A stretch of 64,000 nt of DNA, from contig NZ_CP026121.1 in the NCBI RefSeq assembly GCF_003330845.1, positions 4,507,501 through 4,571,500 of the forward strand. Reading direction: 5' to 3'. The translations under genes were made by a program, and so were the position numbers. Each line of letters begins with the position of its first letter. Position 1 is the first letter of the stretch. Under the pieces are notes generated by a model. The model was not told where the DNA came from and ran no database searches. It was given only the letters and a program-made list of their open reading frames with translations. This document shows positions 42,201 through 57,014 of this stretch, in pieces. This stretch comes from Streptomyces sp. Go-475. GTDB lineage: Bacteria > Actinomycetota > Actinomycetes > Streptomycetales > Streptomycetaceae.

Positions 42201-42678
42201 CGTCTTCGGCCGTGTGCTGGCGCGCCGGCCCGCCCAGGTCACGGTGGCCCGCCTCGACTGGCCCGAGGTCTTCACCGCCGTGCCCTCCGCCCGCGCCACC
42301 GGCCAGTTCGCCGCCTTCCTCGACGAGTTCGGCGGCACCGGCGGCTCCCCGCGACTGCTGGAGCGCTGCGCGCAGGCCGGACCGCAGGAGCAGCGGGTGA
42401 TCGTCGGCGACTACCTCACCGAGCGGCTCGCCGCGGTGCTCCAGACCGGGGCCGGGGACATCGACCCGCAGGTGCCCGTCGTGGAGATGGGCCTGGACTC
42501 GCTGATGGCCCTCGAACTGCGCGTCCGCGTCAAGGCCGACCTGGGTGTCGTGGTGCCGATGGTGCGGCTGCTGGAAGGGCCCAGCGTGGAGCAGCTCACG
42601 GACCACGTGCTCGGCCTGCTCACCGAGGTGCTCGCAGCACTGGACGGCGACGAGGAACGAGAGGAGATCACGCTGTGA
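39229..42678 (+). CDS. PKS protein 2: luciferase-like monooxygenase-DH (C-terminal hotdog)-KR-ACP
   Basis: 1149 residues completing the PKS module. Residues 1-355 are a flavin-dependent luciferase-like monooxygenase (MKFSLMFFASDEN; VWVPERHF; VVDNLSGGRAGIS; RPVQRELPLWLTAA) of the natural-product LLM type. After a Pro/Ala linker, residues 384-530 are the second half of a DH domain: YGPRMRCLEEMW and HPALLDNAF with the catalytic Asp. The KR covers about 550-1010 (TGGLGDLG from 787; NYAAANAFLDAL), but its catalytic-Ser region is unusual (VSALPAVFGPVGVG). The ACP carries Ser 1091 (MGLDSLMAL). The ATG overlaps the previous TGA; the product is fed to the NRPS. FMNH2 probably comes from the reductase at 27266. 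Confidence 0.93.
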   Translation: MKFSLMFFASDENALAEDARYDMLLESARFGDAHGFENVWVPERHFTPLGSLYPNPALLHAALARETSRIGLRAGSVVLPLHSPLRVAEEWAVVDNLSGGRAGISLASGWNPNDFAYFPERYAERARHLEEGMEQLRALWRGEAVSATSGTGEPVSLRTYPRPVQRELPLWLTAASSPASFARAGRTGANLLTHLLDQGVDALAENVEVYRKARADAGFDPASGRVTVMLHSFVGADAETATALARDPYCAYLKGNMGLLKGLASSRGRDSATDIEALPEAELTQFAGFLYDRFASSRSLIGSPESCLPLVRRLAPFVDEVACLLDFGPTTAQVLDGLPHLDRLRRLAEQDPQVREAAVDRTLPAPASAVARTPAASPAPPAWEDDPEAVKARCGHTVEVREFFDHVERAGAAYGPRMRCLEEMWVGDGEVLGRLTLPARWAEEGYVFHPALLDNAFLLLGALAPGALSGSGALTLPVGVGTLEPYRQPVGEVYSHVVRTPAAETGDELLADVRLFDAEGTVAHAQGLRMRLVDPEDGGGDPGRDLCYRTDWTAVSAAPATDTESGRWLVLADGAGTGEALARALREAGDHVDVVPADAACDAARIRQALYGALADGPLKGVVLARPLDAPDLPDATTDQVRAAQQSGAEAALALVRACLDVDVPTRCGRLWLLTRGAQPAGGTAVTASGVLQAPVWGLGRVLAAEHPELWGGLIDLDARTAPDEAATATLLSAVLTGARPDEGTPVDDQLAVRDGNVLAARLVRAEEMAAPAPAAPDIDPDGTYLLTGGLGDLGLALAGWLAERGARHLVLVGRRGVSDDAQREAVDGLTGRGVRVHVAAADVARADDVAALRAELEREGLPPVVGVAHLAGIARGAMLAGLDVELLREVAEPKVAGAWNLHRVFGDAALFLLVSALPAVFGPVGVGAANYAAANAFLDALAHHRRGLDTDAVALGYGPWNGIGLAVREGGLDQLSRLGVGSMAPAEALDVFGRVLARRPAQVTVARLDWPEVFTAVPSARATGQFAAFLDEFGGTGGSPRLLERCAQAGPQEQRVIVGDYLTERLAAVLQTGAGDIDPQVPVVEMGLDSLMALELRVRVKADLGVVVPMVRLLEGPSVEQLTDHVLGLLTEVLAALDGDEEREEITL

Positions 42679-45600
42679 ACGGGGACCTCGTCAGGACGGC
42701 GGACACCGCGGAAGGACCCGAGCGGCTCGCGGAGCTGCTCGGGGAACTGCGTCGCGCACGCGTCCGGTTACGCGCCGAGGGCGACCAGCTGCGGGTCTCC
42801 GCGGCCAAGGGGGCCCTCACCGCCGAGCTGCGGGAGGAGCTGCGGGCGCACAAGGAGGGGCTGCTCAGCCATCTGCGGGCCGAGGCCGCCGCGGAACAGC
42901 CGGTCCGGCCGCTGCCGCGCGACGGCCGGGCCTTCCCCCTGTCACCGGCGCAGGAATCGCTGTGGCTGCTGGACCAGATGGAGGGCCACCAGCCCACGTA
43001 CGTCCTCAGCGGCAAGGTCCGCCTGACGGGGCCGGTGCGCGTCGAGCGCCTCGCCGACTGCCTCAGCCACCTCGTCCGGCGCCACGAGTCGCTGCGCACG
43101 GCGTTCCGGGCCGGCGCCGACGGAGCGCCCGAGCAGACCCTGTGTCCGCCGGCCCCGCTGCCGCTGGTCCACGAGGACCTGAGCGGCCTCACCGACCAGG
43201 AGCGGGACGCCACCCTGGCCCGCCTCGCCGAGGAGGTCGCCCGCGAGCCCTTCGACCTGGCGGGCGGCAACCTGTTGCGCGCCGTCCTCGCGACCACCGC
43301 GCCACAGCGGGCGTACCTCTTCCTGGCCGTGCACCACATCGCCGCCGACGCGGCCTCCCTCGGCGTCCTCTTCGACGAACTGTTCACGCTGTACGCGGCG
43401 GACACGAGCGCCCTTCCCCCGCTCTCCGTCCAGGCCGTGGACGCGACGGAGTGGCAGCGCGCCGCGCTCTCCCCGGTGACCGAGGCCGAACAACTGGCCT
43501 ACTGGAAGGAGAGGCTCGACGGCGCGCCGCCGCTCCTGGAGCTGCCCACGGACCGCCCCAGGCCCGTCAGCCAGTCGTACCGCGGCGGCACCGTGCCCTT
43601 CGTCCTGGACCCCGCGACGACGGCCCGGCTGCGCGAGACCGCCGCCGGGGCGCAGGTCACCCCGTATGTCGCGGTGCTCGCCCTGTGGGCGGTGCTGCTC
43701 GGCCGGTACGCGCGCACCGACGACGTGGTGATCGGCACTCCGGTCAGCAACCGGGAGCGCCCCGAGGTGGCCAACCTCGTCGGCTTCTTCGTCGGCACGC
43801 TGCCGCTGCGCATCGACCTGTCCGGCGATCCCGACGTCACCGAGCTGCTGCGGCGGGTCCAGCGCACCTTCCTGGAGGGCTTCGAGCACCGGCAGGTGCC
43901 CTTCCAGCGGATCGTCGCCGCCCTGCGGCCCGACCGGTCGCCGAGCCACGCCCCGGTCTTCCAGAACATGCTCACGTACTACGAGACCCCGCTCGGCGAC
44001 ATCCGGGCCGGGGAGCTCACCGCCCGCCGCGAGGACGTGCACAACGGCACCGCCAAGTTCGACCTCACCCTCTTCGTGGAGGACCAGGGCGACCGACTCG
44101 CGTGCTCGCTCGAATACGCGACGGACCTCTTCGACCGGGACACCGCCGAGCGGCTGGCCGCGGCCTTCCGGCAACTCGCCGCGTCCGCCGTCGAGAACCT
44201 CGGCACCGGGGTGTCCCGGCTCGCCCTGCTCACCGCCGACCAGCGCGAGCACCTGGTGCACGGCCGCAACGGCGCGCACCGCGAGGTGGACCTCGACCGG
44301 CCCGTGCACCGGTACCTCTCCGAGCGGGCGGCGCGGAGCCCGGACGCGACCGCCATCGAGCACGCCACCGAGTCCTGGACGTACGCCAGGCTGGAGGCGG
44401 AGAGCAACCGGCTCGCCCGGCTGCTGGCCGAGGAGGGCGTCGGCCCGTCCACGCTGATCGGGCTGTACGCCCGCCGCTCCATCCGGCAGATCGTCGCCAT
44501 GCTGGCGATCCTGAAGACGGGCGCGGCGTTCCTCCCCCTGGACCCGGACCACCCCGCCGACCGCACCGCCGGAACCCTCGACGACGCCCACTGCCCGCTG
44601 CTGCTGAGCGACGCCCCGCTGGACACGCCCGACGGCACCCGCCTGCTGCGGCTCGACGAGCTGGACTGGTCGGACCGCGACGGGGCCGAACTCCCCACCG
44701 TCACCGGGCGCGACGACCCGATCTACACCATCTACACCTCCGGCTCCACCGGCCGCCCCAAGGGCATCGTGATGCGGCACGGTGCCCTCGCCAACCTGCT
44801 GGCCTGGCAGACGGCGGCCTTCCCCTTCGCAGCCGACGACCGGACGCTCCAGTTCAGCCCCCTGCACTTCGACATCTGCATGATGGAGACCTTCGGGACG
44901 TGGGCGGCCGGCGGCACGGTCGTCCTGGTCGACGCCGAAACCCGCCGGGACGCCCTGCGGTTGCTGCCCTGGCTGGTGGAGCGAGGCATCACCCGGCTCT
45001 TCCTGCCGTACGTCGCGCTCCAGCAACTCGCCGAGGTGGCCGCCGTGCGCGAGCAGTGGCCGACCGCGCTGCGGGAGGTCTTCTCCGCCGGCGAACAGCT
45101 CCACATCACGTCGGAACTGCGCACCTTCTTCACCCGCACGGAAGCCGTCCTGCACAACCAGTACGGTCCCTCCGAGGCCCATGTGATCACCTCGCACACC
45201 CTGACCGGCGCGCCCGAGCAGTGGGAGCCCGTGCCTCCGGTGGGACGGCCCGTGGACAACGTGCGCGTCGTCCTCCTCGACCGGCACGGCGAGCCGGTAC
45301 CGCAGGGCGTCGCCGCCGAGGTGTGCGTCTCCGGGCCGTGCCTGGCCCTCGGCTACCTGGGACAGGACGAACTGACGGCCGCGCACTTCGTACCGGACCC
45401 GCACCGGCCCGGGGAACGGATGTACCGCACCGGCGACCTGGCGCGCTATCGCGGTGACGGCGCGATCGAATACCTGGGCCGCATCGACCACCAGGTCAAG
45501 GTGCGCGGCTTCCGGGTGGAGCCCGGCGAGATCGAGGCCGCCCTGCTGAGCCACCCCGGCGTCCGCGAGGCCGTGGTCGCGGCCCGGGGCCAGGGCGCCG

Positions 45601-46102
45601 AACAGGCCCTGGTCGCCTGGGTGGTGACCGCCGGGCAGGACCTGACGCCGCAGGACCTGCGGCGGCACTGCGCGGACCGGCTGCCCGAGTACATGGTGCC
45701 CACCCGGTACGTCACGCTCGACGCGCTGCCGCTGACCGTCGCGGGCAAGGTCGAGCGCAAGCGCCTGCCGGCGCCCGTGGCGGAGGGCGTCGGCGGGGCG
45801 GAGCCGAGGACCCCGATGGAGAAGTCCGTCGCCGCCGTCTTCGCCGACGTCCTGGGCGTCGCCTCGGTCGGACGGGACGACGACTTCTTCCGGCTGGGCG
45901 GCCATTCACTCGCGGTGACCCGCGCCGCGCTGCGGCTCAGCGAGGAGCACGGCGTCGGCCTCACCGCCCAGGTGGTGTTCGCCCGGCCGACCGTGGCCGG
46001 GGTCGCGGAGAGCCTGGAGACCCTGCTGTGGGCGGCGGCCGGATCCGCGGCGCGCACCCCGGACTCGCCCGGTACCACGGCGGAGAGGGAAGAGGGAGAG
46101 CT

Positions 46103-46106
<4 letters not shown>
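42675..46106 (+). CDS. NRPS module C-A-T with N-terminal TubC-like docking domain
   Basis: 1143 residues. Residues 1-60 form a TubC-type docking domain (LAELLGELRRARVRLRAEG; LRAHKEGLLSHL). The C domain has HHIAADA at 220-226. The A domain shows YTSGSTGRPKG (from 686), NQYGPSEAH, YRTGDLARY and a complete A10 (LTVAGKVERKRL). By alignment to GrsA the pocket residues read D-I-M-F-F-A-Q-V-I-K, which I cannot match to a known amino acid. The T domain carries Ser 1078 (GGHS). Codon 32 (42768-42770) is TTA, so synthesis needs bldA. The GTG start and the stop overlap both neighbours by 4 bp. It condenses the PKS-bound lipid with one unidentified amino acid. Confidence 0.93.
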
Positions 46107-51415
<5,309 letters not shown>

Positions 51416-51468
51416 ACCTCGCACTCCGATCCGCAGTACGTGACAAAGCTACCCAAGAGAGGCAACCG

Positions 51469-52281
51469 ATGTTGACCCAGGTGCTCGACCTACTGGCCTG
51501 CCCGTCCTGCTCGGCGGACGTCACGCAGACCGCGCCCACCGAGCTGAAGTGCTCCTCCTGCGGCCGAGGCGCCCCGGTCACCCCCGCCTTCGTCGACATG
51601 GTCCGGGAGCCGGGCAAACCCGACCCGGCCGCGCCGACCACCGCGCAGAAGCTGATGGAGAGCACCGCGTTCGTCCGGCTCTACGAGGCCGTCATGCGCC
51701 CGTTCTTCTCGAGGCTCTTCGCCGGGTTCGGCAATCACATTCCGGACTACGCCGAAGAGTTCGAGATCTACCGGAAATGGTTGAAGCTCGACGAGGAGAA
51801 CACCGGCACGTGGCTCGATCTTTCCTGCGGCGCGGGGTACTTCACCGACCAGCTCGCGGGTGCGGTGCCCGAGGCGACCGTGGTCGGCCTGGACATCTCC
51901 GAGGCGATGCTGCACAAGGCGGTGCAGGAGACCGTTGGCCGTCGCAACGTTCACCTGGTCCGCGGGGACGTGCGTCGACTGCCCTTCAAGGAGGGTGTCT
52001 TCGACGGCGTGAACAACCCCGGTTCGCTGCACCTGTACGCCGACCCGGTCGGCGCCTACGAGGCGGTGTTCCGGCTCCTGAAGCCCGGTGGCGTGTACGT
52101 GGCCAGCACCTTCGCGGTCAACGATCTCGTCAGCAGCCGCATCGGGGTCAGGTTGACCGGAATCCGTCGCACGGACCTGAAGCAGCTGCCCGGGCAGCTG
52201 GAGAAGGTGGGATTCACCAACTACCGCTTGATTAAGTTTGGCTCGGTGTTCGCGTTCGCGGTCACCAAGCCCGAGGCATAA
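51469..52281 (+). CDS. SAM-dependent methyltransferase with N-terminal zinc ribbon
   Basis: 270-residue class I methyltransferase. The N-terminus has a Trm112-like ribbon with two CxxC pairs (LLACPSCSADV; LKCSSCGRG). The SAM-binding motif I is TWLDLSCGAGYFTDQLA, with GLDISEAML as motif II and GDVRRLPFKEGVFDGVNN as motifs III/IV. Such RrmA/UbiE-like enzymes in clusters methylate O or N of the product. AAGAGAGG is 9 bp before ATG 51469, 53 bp after the NRPS stop, so it is probably on the same transcript. Its target (the new amide, a hydroxyl from an LLM domain, or the amino-acid side chain) cannot be deduced. Confidence 0.88.
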   Translation: MLTQVLDLLACPSCSADVTQTAPTELKCSSCGRGAPVTPAFVDMVREPGKPDPAAPTTAQKLMESTAFVRLYEAVMRPFFSRLFAGFGNHIPDYAEEFEIYRKWLKLDEENTGTWLDLSCGAGYFTDQLAGAVPEATVVGLDISEAMLHKAVQETVGRRNVHLVRGDVRRLPFKEGVFDGVNNPGSLHLYADPVGAYEAVFRLLKPGGVYVASTFAVNDLVSSRIGVRLTGIRRTDLKQLPGQLEKVGFTNYRLIKFGSVFAFAVTKPEA

Positions 52282-52349
52282 CCCAGGATGCGTTCACGTC
52301 GCAGTCGGACATCCGGACGCGTCCCTCTGAGGAAGAATCGGCGGTAAGC

Positions 52350-54593
52350 ATGTCAGCTTTACTTCGAATCGCAGGACGGCCCAGGCTGCTGCTGTCCTGT
52401 GTCGTCGCGCTGCTGGTGGGCGCGGTTCTCGTGGGCGGCGGTCTCACCGACCGGCTCCAACTCGGCGGCACCGAGGACCCGGCCGCGGAGTCCAGCCTGG
52501 CGGCCGAGACGATGGACGCCAAGTTCCCGGCCAGCAGGCCCAATCTCGTCCTGCTCGTGAAGGCGGAGGCCGACGCCCCCACCACGAAACGGGAGGGCAC
52601 CGCGCTGGCCCAGCGGCTGGCCCGGGAGCAGGGCATCACCGGTGTCGTCGACTACTGGCAGACCGGTGACCCCGGACTGCGCGCGAAGGACGGCCGCTAC
52701 GCGCTGATCGTCGCCCACATCAAAGGCAACGAGACCCAGGCGGGCAAGGTCTTCGAGCGCATCGAGGACGACTACCGGGGCACCATCGGTGACCTGGAGG
52801 TGTCCCTCGGCGGCACCGTCGCCGTGCGCAACGAGTCACAGCAGCAGACCGCCGACGACCTGGTGAAGTCCGAGCTGATCGCCTTTCCGCTGGTGCTCCT
52901 CATCCTGCTGCTGGCGTTCGGCAGCGTCGTCTCCGCGCTGCTGCCGCTCGGCATCGGCGTGATCGCCATCCTGGGGACCAACGCGGTCCTGACGGGGATC
53001 ACGCACCTGACCGACGTGTCGGTCTTCGCGCAGAACCTGACGACGGCACTCGGGTTCGGCCTGGCGATCGACTACGCGCTCCTCATCGTCCGGCGCTACC
53101 GGGAGGAGCTGAAGCGCGATCCCGACACCGCGCGGGCCCTCAGCGCCACGATGCACAGCGCCGGCCGGACGGTCCTGTTCTCGGCCTTCGTCGTGGCCGT
53201 GTCGCTCGCCGCGATGCTGATCTTCCCCATGTACTTCCTGCGCTCGTTCGCGTACGCAGGCATCACCGTGGTGGCGCTCGCCGCGCTCGCCGCGCTCATC
53301 GTGCTGCCCGCCCTGCTGCTGCTCCTCGGCCACCGGGTGGACGCGCTGCGGCTGCGCCGCAAGGGCAGCCAGGAGCGGGAGGCCGCCGCGCAACGCCGCT
53401 GGCGTGCCCTCGCCGGGGCGACGATGCGCCGTGCGCCGCTGGTCACCGTGCTCGTCACCGCGGTTCTGATCCTGGTCGGCCTCCCCTTCCTGAAGGTCGA
53501 GTTCGGCACGGTGGACGACCGGACGCTCGGCGAGAAGGCCGAGGCCCGGATCGTCCACAACACCCTGCGCGAGTCCTTCCCCGTCAGTCCGACCGGCGGC
53601 ATCGACGTACTGGCCCAGGACGGGGAGCAGCGGGACGTCGGCGCCTACGCCGAGAAGCTGTCCGCGCTGAAGGGCGTGGCCCGCGTGGACAGCCCGACCG
53701 GCACCTACCAGGACGGACAGCTGGTCCAGCCGCCCACCGCGGCGAACGCGACCCGCGCGGTGTCGGGCACCGACTACCTGACCGTCTGGCCCGTCCCCAC
53801 CATCGAGGACATCTCCGTCGAGAGCCAGGAACTCGTCAAGCGCGTCCGGGCCGTCGAGGAGCCGCCCTCGTCCTCGGTGAGGGTCGGCGGGCAGGCCGCC
53901 ATGCTGGTGGACAGCCGGGCCGTCATCGGTGAACTCCTGCCGTACGCGCTGCTGTTCATCGTCCTGGTCACCCTCGTCATGATCTTCCTCATGACCGGTT
54001 CGCTGGTGCTCCCGTTCCTGGCGGTCGTGCTCAACGCGCTCAGCCTCACCGCGATGTTCGGGGCCGCCGTCTGGGTGTTCCAGGAGGGCCACCTCAGTGG
54101 GCTGCTCGGCTTCACGGCCACCGGGTTCATCGAGACCTCGCTGCCCGTGCTGATGTTCTGCCTGACCTTCGGTCTGTCGATGGACTACTCCCTGTTCATC
54201 CTGTCGCGGATCAAGGAGAACTACGACCGGCACGGCGACCACCGCGAGGCCGTGCGCTCCGGCATCGCGCAGACCGGAGGGGTGATCACCGCCGCCGCGG
54301 TGCTGCTCACCATCGTGATGGTGGCCATCGGCACCTCGCAGATCACCCTCACCAAGATGCTGGGCCTGGGCGTCGCCCTGGCCATCCTGGTGGACGCCAC
54401 CCTGGTGCGGTGCCTGCTGGTGCCCGCCCTCATGGCGATCTTCGGCCGCGCCATCTGGTGGGCCCCGAAGTCGCTCCAGCGCTTCCGGATCCGCGAGGAG
54501 GCGACGCAGCCGTCCGCACCGGGTGGGGGAGGGGACGAGGGGACGTCGCTCGTCTCCGCCTCGGACAGCAAGCGCGGCGGCGGCGATGGCTGA
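52350..54593 (+). CDS. MMPL/RND-family lipid exporter with TTA codon
   Basis: 747-residue transporter of the MMPL family, which moves lipids and lipopeptides across the actinobacterial membrane. It has two homologous halves, each a TM helix, a large extracytoplasmic loop and five further helices; the characteristic GFGLAIDYALLIVRRYREEL and TFGLSMDYSLFILSRIKENYDRHGD motifs mark the two halves. Codon 4 (52359-52361) is TTA. It is the likely exporter of the lipopeptide made by the genes just upstream. The start ATG 52350 has a poor ribosome site (gcggtaagc); the stop overlaps the thioesterase start by 8 bp. Confidence 0.93.
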   Translation: MSALLRIAGRPRLLLSCVVALLVGAVLVGGGLTDRLQLGGTEDPAAESSLAAETMDAKFPASRPNLVLLVKAEADAPTTKREGTALAQRLAREQGITGVVDYWQTGDPGLRAKDGRYALIVAHIKGNETQAGKVFERIEDDYRGTIGDLEVSLGGTVAVRNESQQQTADDLVKSELIAFPLVLLILLLAFGSVVSALLPLGIGVIAILGTNAVLTGITHLTDVSVFAQNLTTALGFGLAIDYALLIVRRYREELKRDPDTARALSATMHSAGRTVLFSAFVVAVSLAAMLIFPMYFLRSFAYAGITVVALAALAALIVLPALLLLLGHRVDALRLRRKGSQEREAAAQRRWRALAGATMRRAPLVTVLVTAVLILVGLPFLKVEFGTVDDRTLGEKAEARIVHNTLRESFPVSPTGGIDVLAQDGEQRDVGAYAEKLSALKGVARVDSPTGTYQDGQLVQPPTAANATRAVSGTDYLTVWPVPTIEDISVESQELVKRVRAVEEPPSSSVRVGGQAAMLVDSRAVIGELLPYALLFIVLVTLVMIFLMTGSLVLPFLAVVLNALSLTAMFGAAVWVFQEGHLSGLLGFTATGFIETSLPVLMFCLTFGLSMDYSLFILSRIKENYDRHGDHREAVRSGIAQTGGVITAAAVLLTIVMVAIGTSQITLTKMLGLGVALAILVDATLVRCLLVPALMAIFGRAIWWAPKSLQRFRIREEATQPSAPGGGGDEGTSLVSASDSKRGGGDG

Positions 54594-55329
54594 CCCAGAT
54601 GCCTGGTTCGTGGTGCCCCGTCCGCGCCCGGACGCCCGGCGCCGGATGCTCCTCTTCCCGCACGCGGGCGGCGGCGCGAACTACTACCGCGCCTGGGCCG
54701 CGCACCTCCCCCCGCACGTGGAGCTGCGGATCGTGCAGTACCCCGGGCGGGAGCACCGCATGGCGGAGCCGCTCGTCCCCGACATGGCGACCCTCGCGGG
54801 AGCGGTGGCCGACGCGGTCGCCGGGGCGTCCGGGCCCGCGCTGCCCACGACGTTCGTCGGCCACAGCATGGGCGCGTCCGTCGCCTACGAGGTCGCGCGG
54901 CTGCTGGAGGACGACTTCGGGGAGCGCCTCGAACATCTCGTCGTCTCGGGCCGGTCGGCGCCCGGCACCCCGGCCGGCCAGGCCTCCCGCACCGGTTCGC
55001 TGACCGACGACGAGCTGCGGGCGGACCTCGCCGGTGAGGGCGGTACGGACCCGAGGCTGCTGGACGCCCCGGACGTGCGGGCGGTCATCCTCCCGATCGT
55101 GCGCAACGACTACCGGCTGCTGCAGGGGTACACCGCCCGGCCCGTTCCCCTCCGCTGCGACCTCACGGCCGTCGTCGGTGACTGCGACCCCTCGGTCCCG
55201 GTGCACGCGGCCCGGCCCTGGGAACAATGCACGAAGGGCCGGTTCCGGCTCCACGTCCAGCCAGGCGGCCACTTCTATTTCCGCACGCGGCTCCCCGACG
55301 TCGTACCCCTGCTCACGGAGCGACCGTAG
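54586..55329 (+). CDS. Type II thioesterase
   Basis: 247-residue alpha/beta hydrolase that clears stalled or mis-primed carrier proteins of PKS/NRPS lines. Family marks are LLFPHAGGGANYYRAWA, QYPGREHRM, the nucleophile elbow GHSMGAS with Ser 94, and the C-terminal PGGHFYF with the catalytic His. ATG 54586 overlaps the MMPL gene by 8 bp and gives the expected N-terminus (ADPDAWFVVPRPR). It is the last cluster gene; a strong hairpin follows 14 bp after its stop. Confidence 0.93.
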   Translation: MADPDAWFVVPRPRPDARRRMLLFPHAGGGANYYRAWAAHLPPHVELRIVQYPGREHRMAEPLVPDMATLAGAVADAVAGASGPALPTTFVGHSMGASVAYEVARLLEDDFGERLEHLVVSGRSAPGTPAGQASRTGSLTDDELRADLAGEGGTDPRLLDAPDVRAVILPIVRNDYRLLQGYTARPVPLRCDLTAVVGDCDPSVPVHAARPWEQCTKGRFRLHVQPGGHFYFRTRLPDVVPLLTERP

Positions 55330-55343
55330 GACGAGCTGGGGCG

Positions 55344-55381
55344 AACGTGTGCTGCCGCTCAGGGCACCGGCAGCACACGTT
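55344..55381 (+). terminator. Terminator of the assembly-line operon
   Basis: aacgtgtgctgcc (55344-55356) and ggcagcacacgtt (55369-55381) form a perfect 13-bp stem with a 12-nt loop, 14 bp after the thioesterase stop. This is the natural right boundary of the biosynthetic cluster. Confidence 0.75.
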
Positions 55382-55671
55382 GTCGTCGGTGCTCGCCTCC
55401 GCTGGGCCTGCCTGGGGCAGCCGGTACGGACCGCTTCGGCCATCGCGGCTCGCGACGACGCCGGGCCGGATCCGCCCGTGCCCGGGGCAGGGCTTGCCTC
55501 ATGACCGTGAACGTGCCGGTTCCGCGACGACCACAGAGCTCCTCGGGCGGCCCGTCGGCCCGGACCGGCGCGGTACGCGGAAGCCCGGCCCGTCACGGCC
55601 GGAACGAGGCTCGTCGCCCAGGGAGGGGCGACGGGTCCGTCCGCTGACCTGGCGTCAGATCGAGGACCGTC
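55382..55671. other. Gene-free stretch after the cluster
   Basis: No frame here looks like a protein. The sequence is GC-rich with no repeats that I could see. It separates the cluster terminator from the phosphatase remnant. Confidence 0.5.
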
Positions 55672-55900
55672 TCACGGCGACGGCAGGCGCAGGGCCAGGA
55701 GGGCCACGTCGTCGGTGCTGCCGGGCGGCATGCGGGCGGGCAGCCGGTCGCACAGCGTGTCCAGCGGTTCGTGGGCGAGAGCGAGGGCGTGGCGGCGCAG
55801 CCGGGCGAGGCCGGTGTCCAGGTCGCTGCCGGGGATCTCGATCAGGCCGTCGGTGTAGAGCAGCAGGGTGGAACCCGGCGGCAGGGACTGCGCGGCGCTC
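55672..55900 (-). pseudogene. C-terminal remnant of a SpoIIE/PP2C-type phosphatase
   Basis: Read on the minus strand, about 70 residues match the end of actinobacterial PAS/GAF-SpoIIE phosphatases: LPPGSTLLLYTDGLIE, then LARLRRHALALAHEPLDTL and PGSTDDVALLALRLP. The TDGLIE and DDVALLALR motifs are the last two of the PP2C fold. Nothing upstream (to about 56100) continues the domain in any frame; the N-terminal sensor and most of the catalytic domain are missing. It is a decayed end of a large gene, probably truncated when flanking DNA was rearranged. Confidence 0.6.
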
Positions 55901-56225
55901 GGCCGGCTGGTGCCGCTGCCCGGCGGCGCCCAGCTGCCCGACGACCCGCTGCCAGAATCCCGGCGCGGCCGGCCACCGCCACCCCTCCTCTCCCACACCC
56001 TCCACCACGCTGCCCCTCCAGTCATGGGAACCCTCGCCGAAGACCGCGGACGCGTCGGCGGACCGACACCCCGGTCGATCGACGGTTCCCCGACCTGGCC
56101 CGATCACTCCGCGACCTTGCTTCTGCCCATGGTGTACGGACAGGCCCGGGCAGGGGGCGGCGCCCGGCCCTGTCTCGGGAAGGCCGTGCGTTCCCTCGGG
56201 GGCGGGGCCTCCGGCCCCTGCCGTG
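55901..56225. other. Gene-free stretch, probable decayed DNA
   Basis: No supported gene. Frames on either strand are low-complexity Arg/Pro sequences. The stretch lies between the phosphatase remnant and a small membrane protein and may be what remains of the phosphatase gene's upstream part. Confidence 0.4.
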
Positions 56226-56381
56226 TCACCAGTAGTGACGTCGTCCGGCGACGGCGTGTCCCATCGCCCCGAGGACCCACAGGATCGCTCCGACGGCTAC
56301 CAGGACGATCCCGATGGTCCACAGGACGGATACGCCGGTGACGAAGCCGACGACGAGCAGGATGATGCCCAGGACGATCAT
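56226..56381 (-). CDS. Small two-helix membrane protein (DUF6131-like)
   Basis: 51 residues: MIVLGIILLVVGFVTG, then SVLWTIGIVLVAVGAILWVLG, ending AGRRHYW. Two hydrophobic helices joined by a short turn and a basic C-terminal tail match the widespread small actinobacterial membrane proteins annotated as DUF6131 or hydrophobic proteins. GGGGAGG lies 5 bp before ATG 56381. Function unknown. Confidence 0.8.
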   Translation of the reverse strand: MIVLGIILLVVGFVTGVSVLWTIGIVLVAVGAILWVLGAMGHAVAGRRHYW

Positions 56382-56548
56382 GACGCCTCCCCTGGGGAGT
56401 AGTTCCGGTTCCACTGTGAACCGCGAGGAGCCGGGAGGGAAGGGGGGCCCGTCACCCGTTACGCCCTGCGATGCTCCAGGTGCGGCGGCGAAACGACCGA
56501 GAGACGCTGAGAGAGTCCGGTTGGAGCACCTGCTGAAGGAGCACACCG

Positions 56549-56887
56549 ATGCAGTTCCTCGTGATCGGCAAGTACACGGAACCCGGCACGCTGCTGCCCG
56601 AGGACCGGATGCCCACTCTCATCAACGATCGGGTCCTTCCGGCTCTCGAAACGCTGGCACAGTGGGAGGAGAAGGGCGAGACGGTCAAGGCCGGCGGCAT
56701 CTTCGCGGGACAGCGGGTCGGAGCCTTCTTCCTGGAGGCCGAGTCGGGTGAGGAGGTCGGGCAACTGCTGAGCAGCCTGCCCTTCTGGCACGACGTCACC
56801 TGGGAAGTGACCCCCATGCAGTCCTTCCGGTCGACCATCGAGCGCGAGCTCCATGTCCTGGAGCAGGCGCAGGCCGGCGCTTCCTAG
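56549..56887 (+). CDS. YCII/muconolactone-isomerase-like small protein
   Basis: 112-residue single-domain protein with a ferredoxin-like barrel pattern: MQFLVIGKYTEPG, a helix LPALETLAQWEEKGETVKAG, the strand GAFFLEAESGEEVGQLLSSLPF and a final strand VTWEVTPMQSF. This resembles YCII-related and muconolactone delta-isomerase-like proteins. GAAGGAG precedes ATG 56549. It stands alone, followed by a strong terminator, so it is not tied to the cluster. Confidence 0.75.
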   Translation: MQFLVIGKYTEPGTLLPEDRMPTLINDRVLPALETLAQWEEKGETVKAGGIFAGQRVGAFFLEAESGEEVGQLLSSLPFWHDVTWEVTPMQSFRSTIERELHVLEQAQAGAS

Positions 56888-56953
56888 AGCTGTCCGGTGA
56901 ATCAGTCGGACGAGAGTCGCCCGCGGAAGGAACGGTCACTGCCAGGAGCAGGA

Positions 56954-56999
56954 GGACGAGGAAGGCCCCGACCACGACCGGTCGGGGCCTTCCTCGTCC
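56954..56999. terminator. Perfect 20-bp bidirectional terminator
   Basis: Arms 56954-56973 and 56980-56999 are perfect reverse complements (ggacgaggaaggccccgacc on the left) with a 6-nt loop. It sits between the convergent YCII-like gene (stop 56887) and the FG-GAP gene (stop 57015), so it can serve both. Confidence 0.9.
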
Positions 57000-57014
57000 T
57001 CGCACGGCGTCGGA

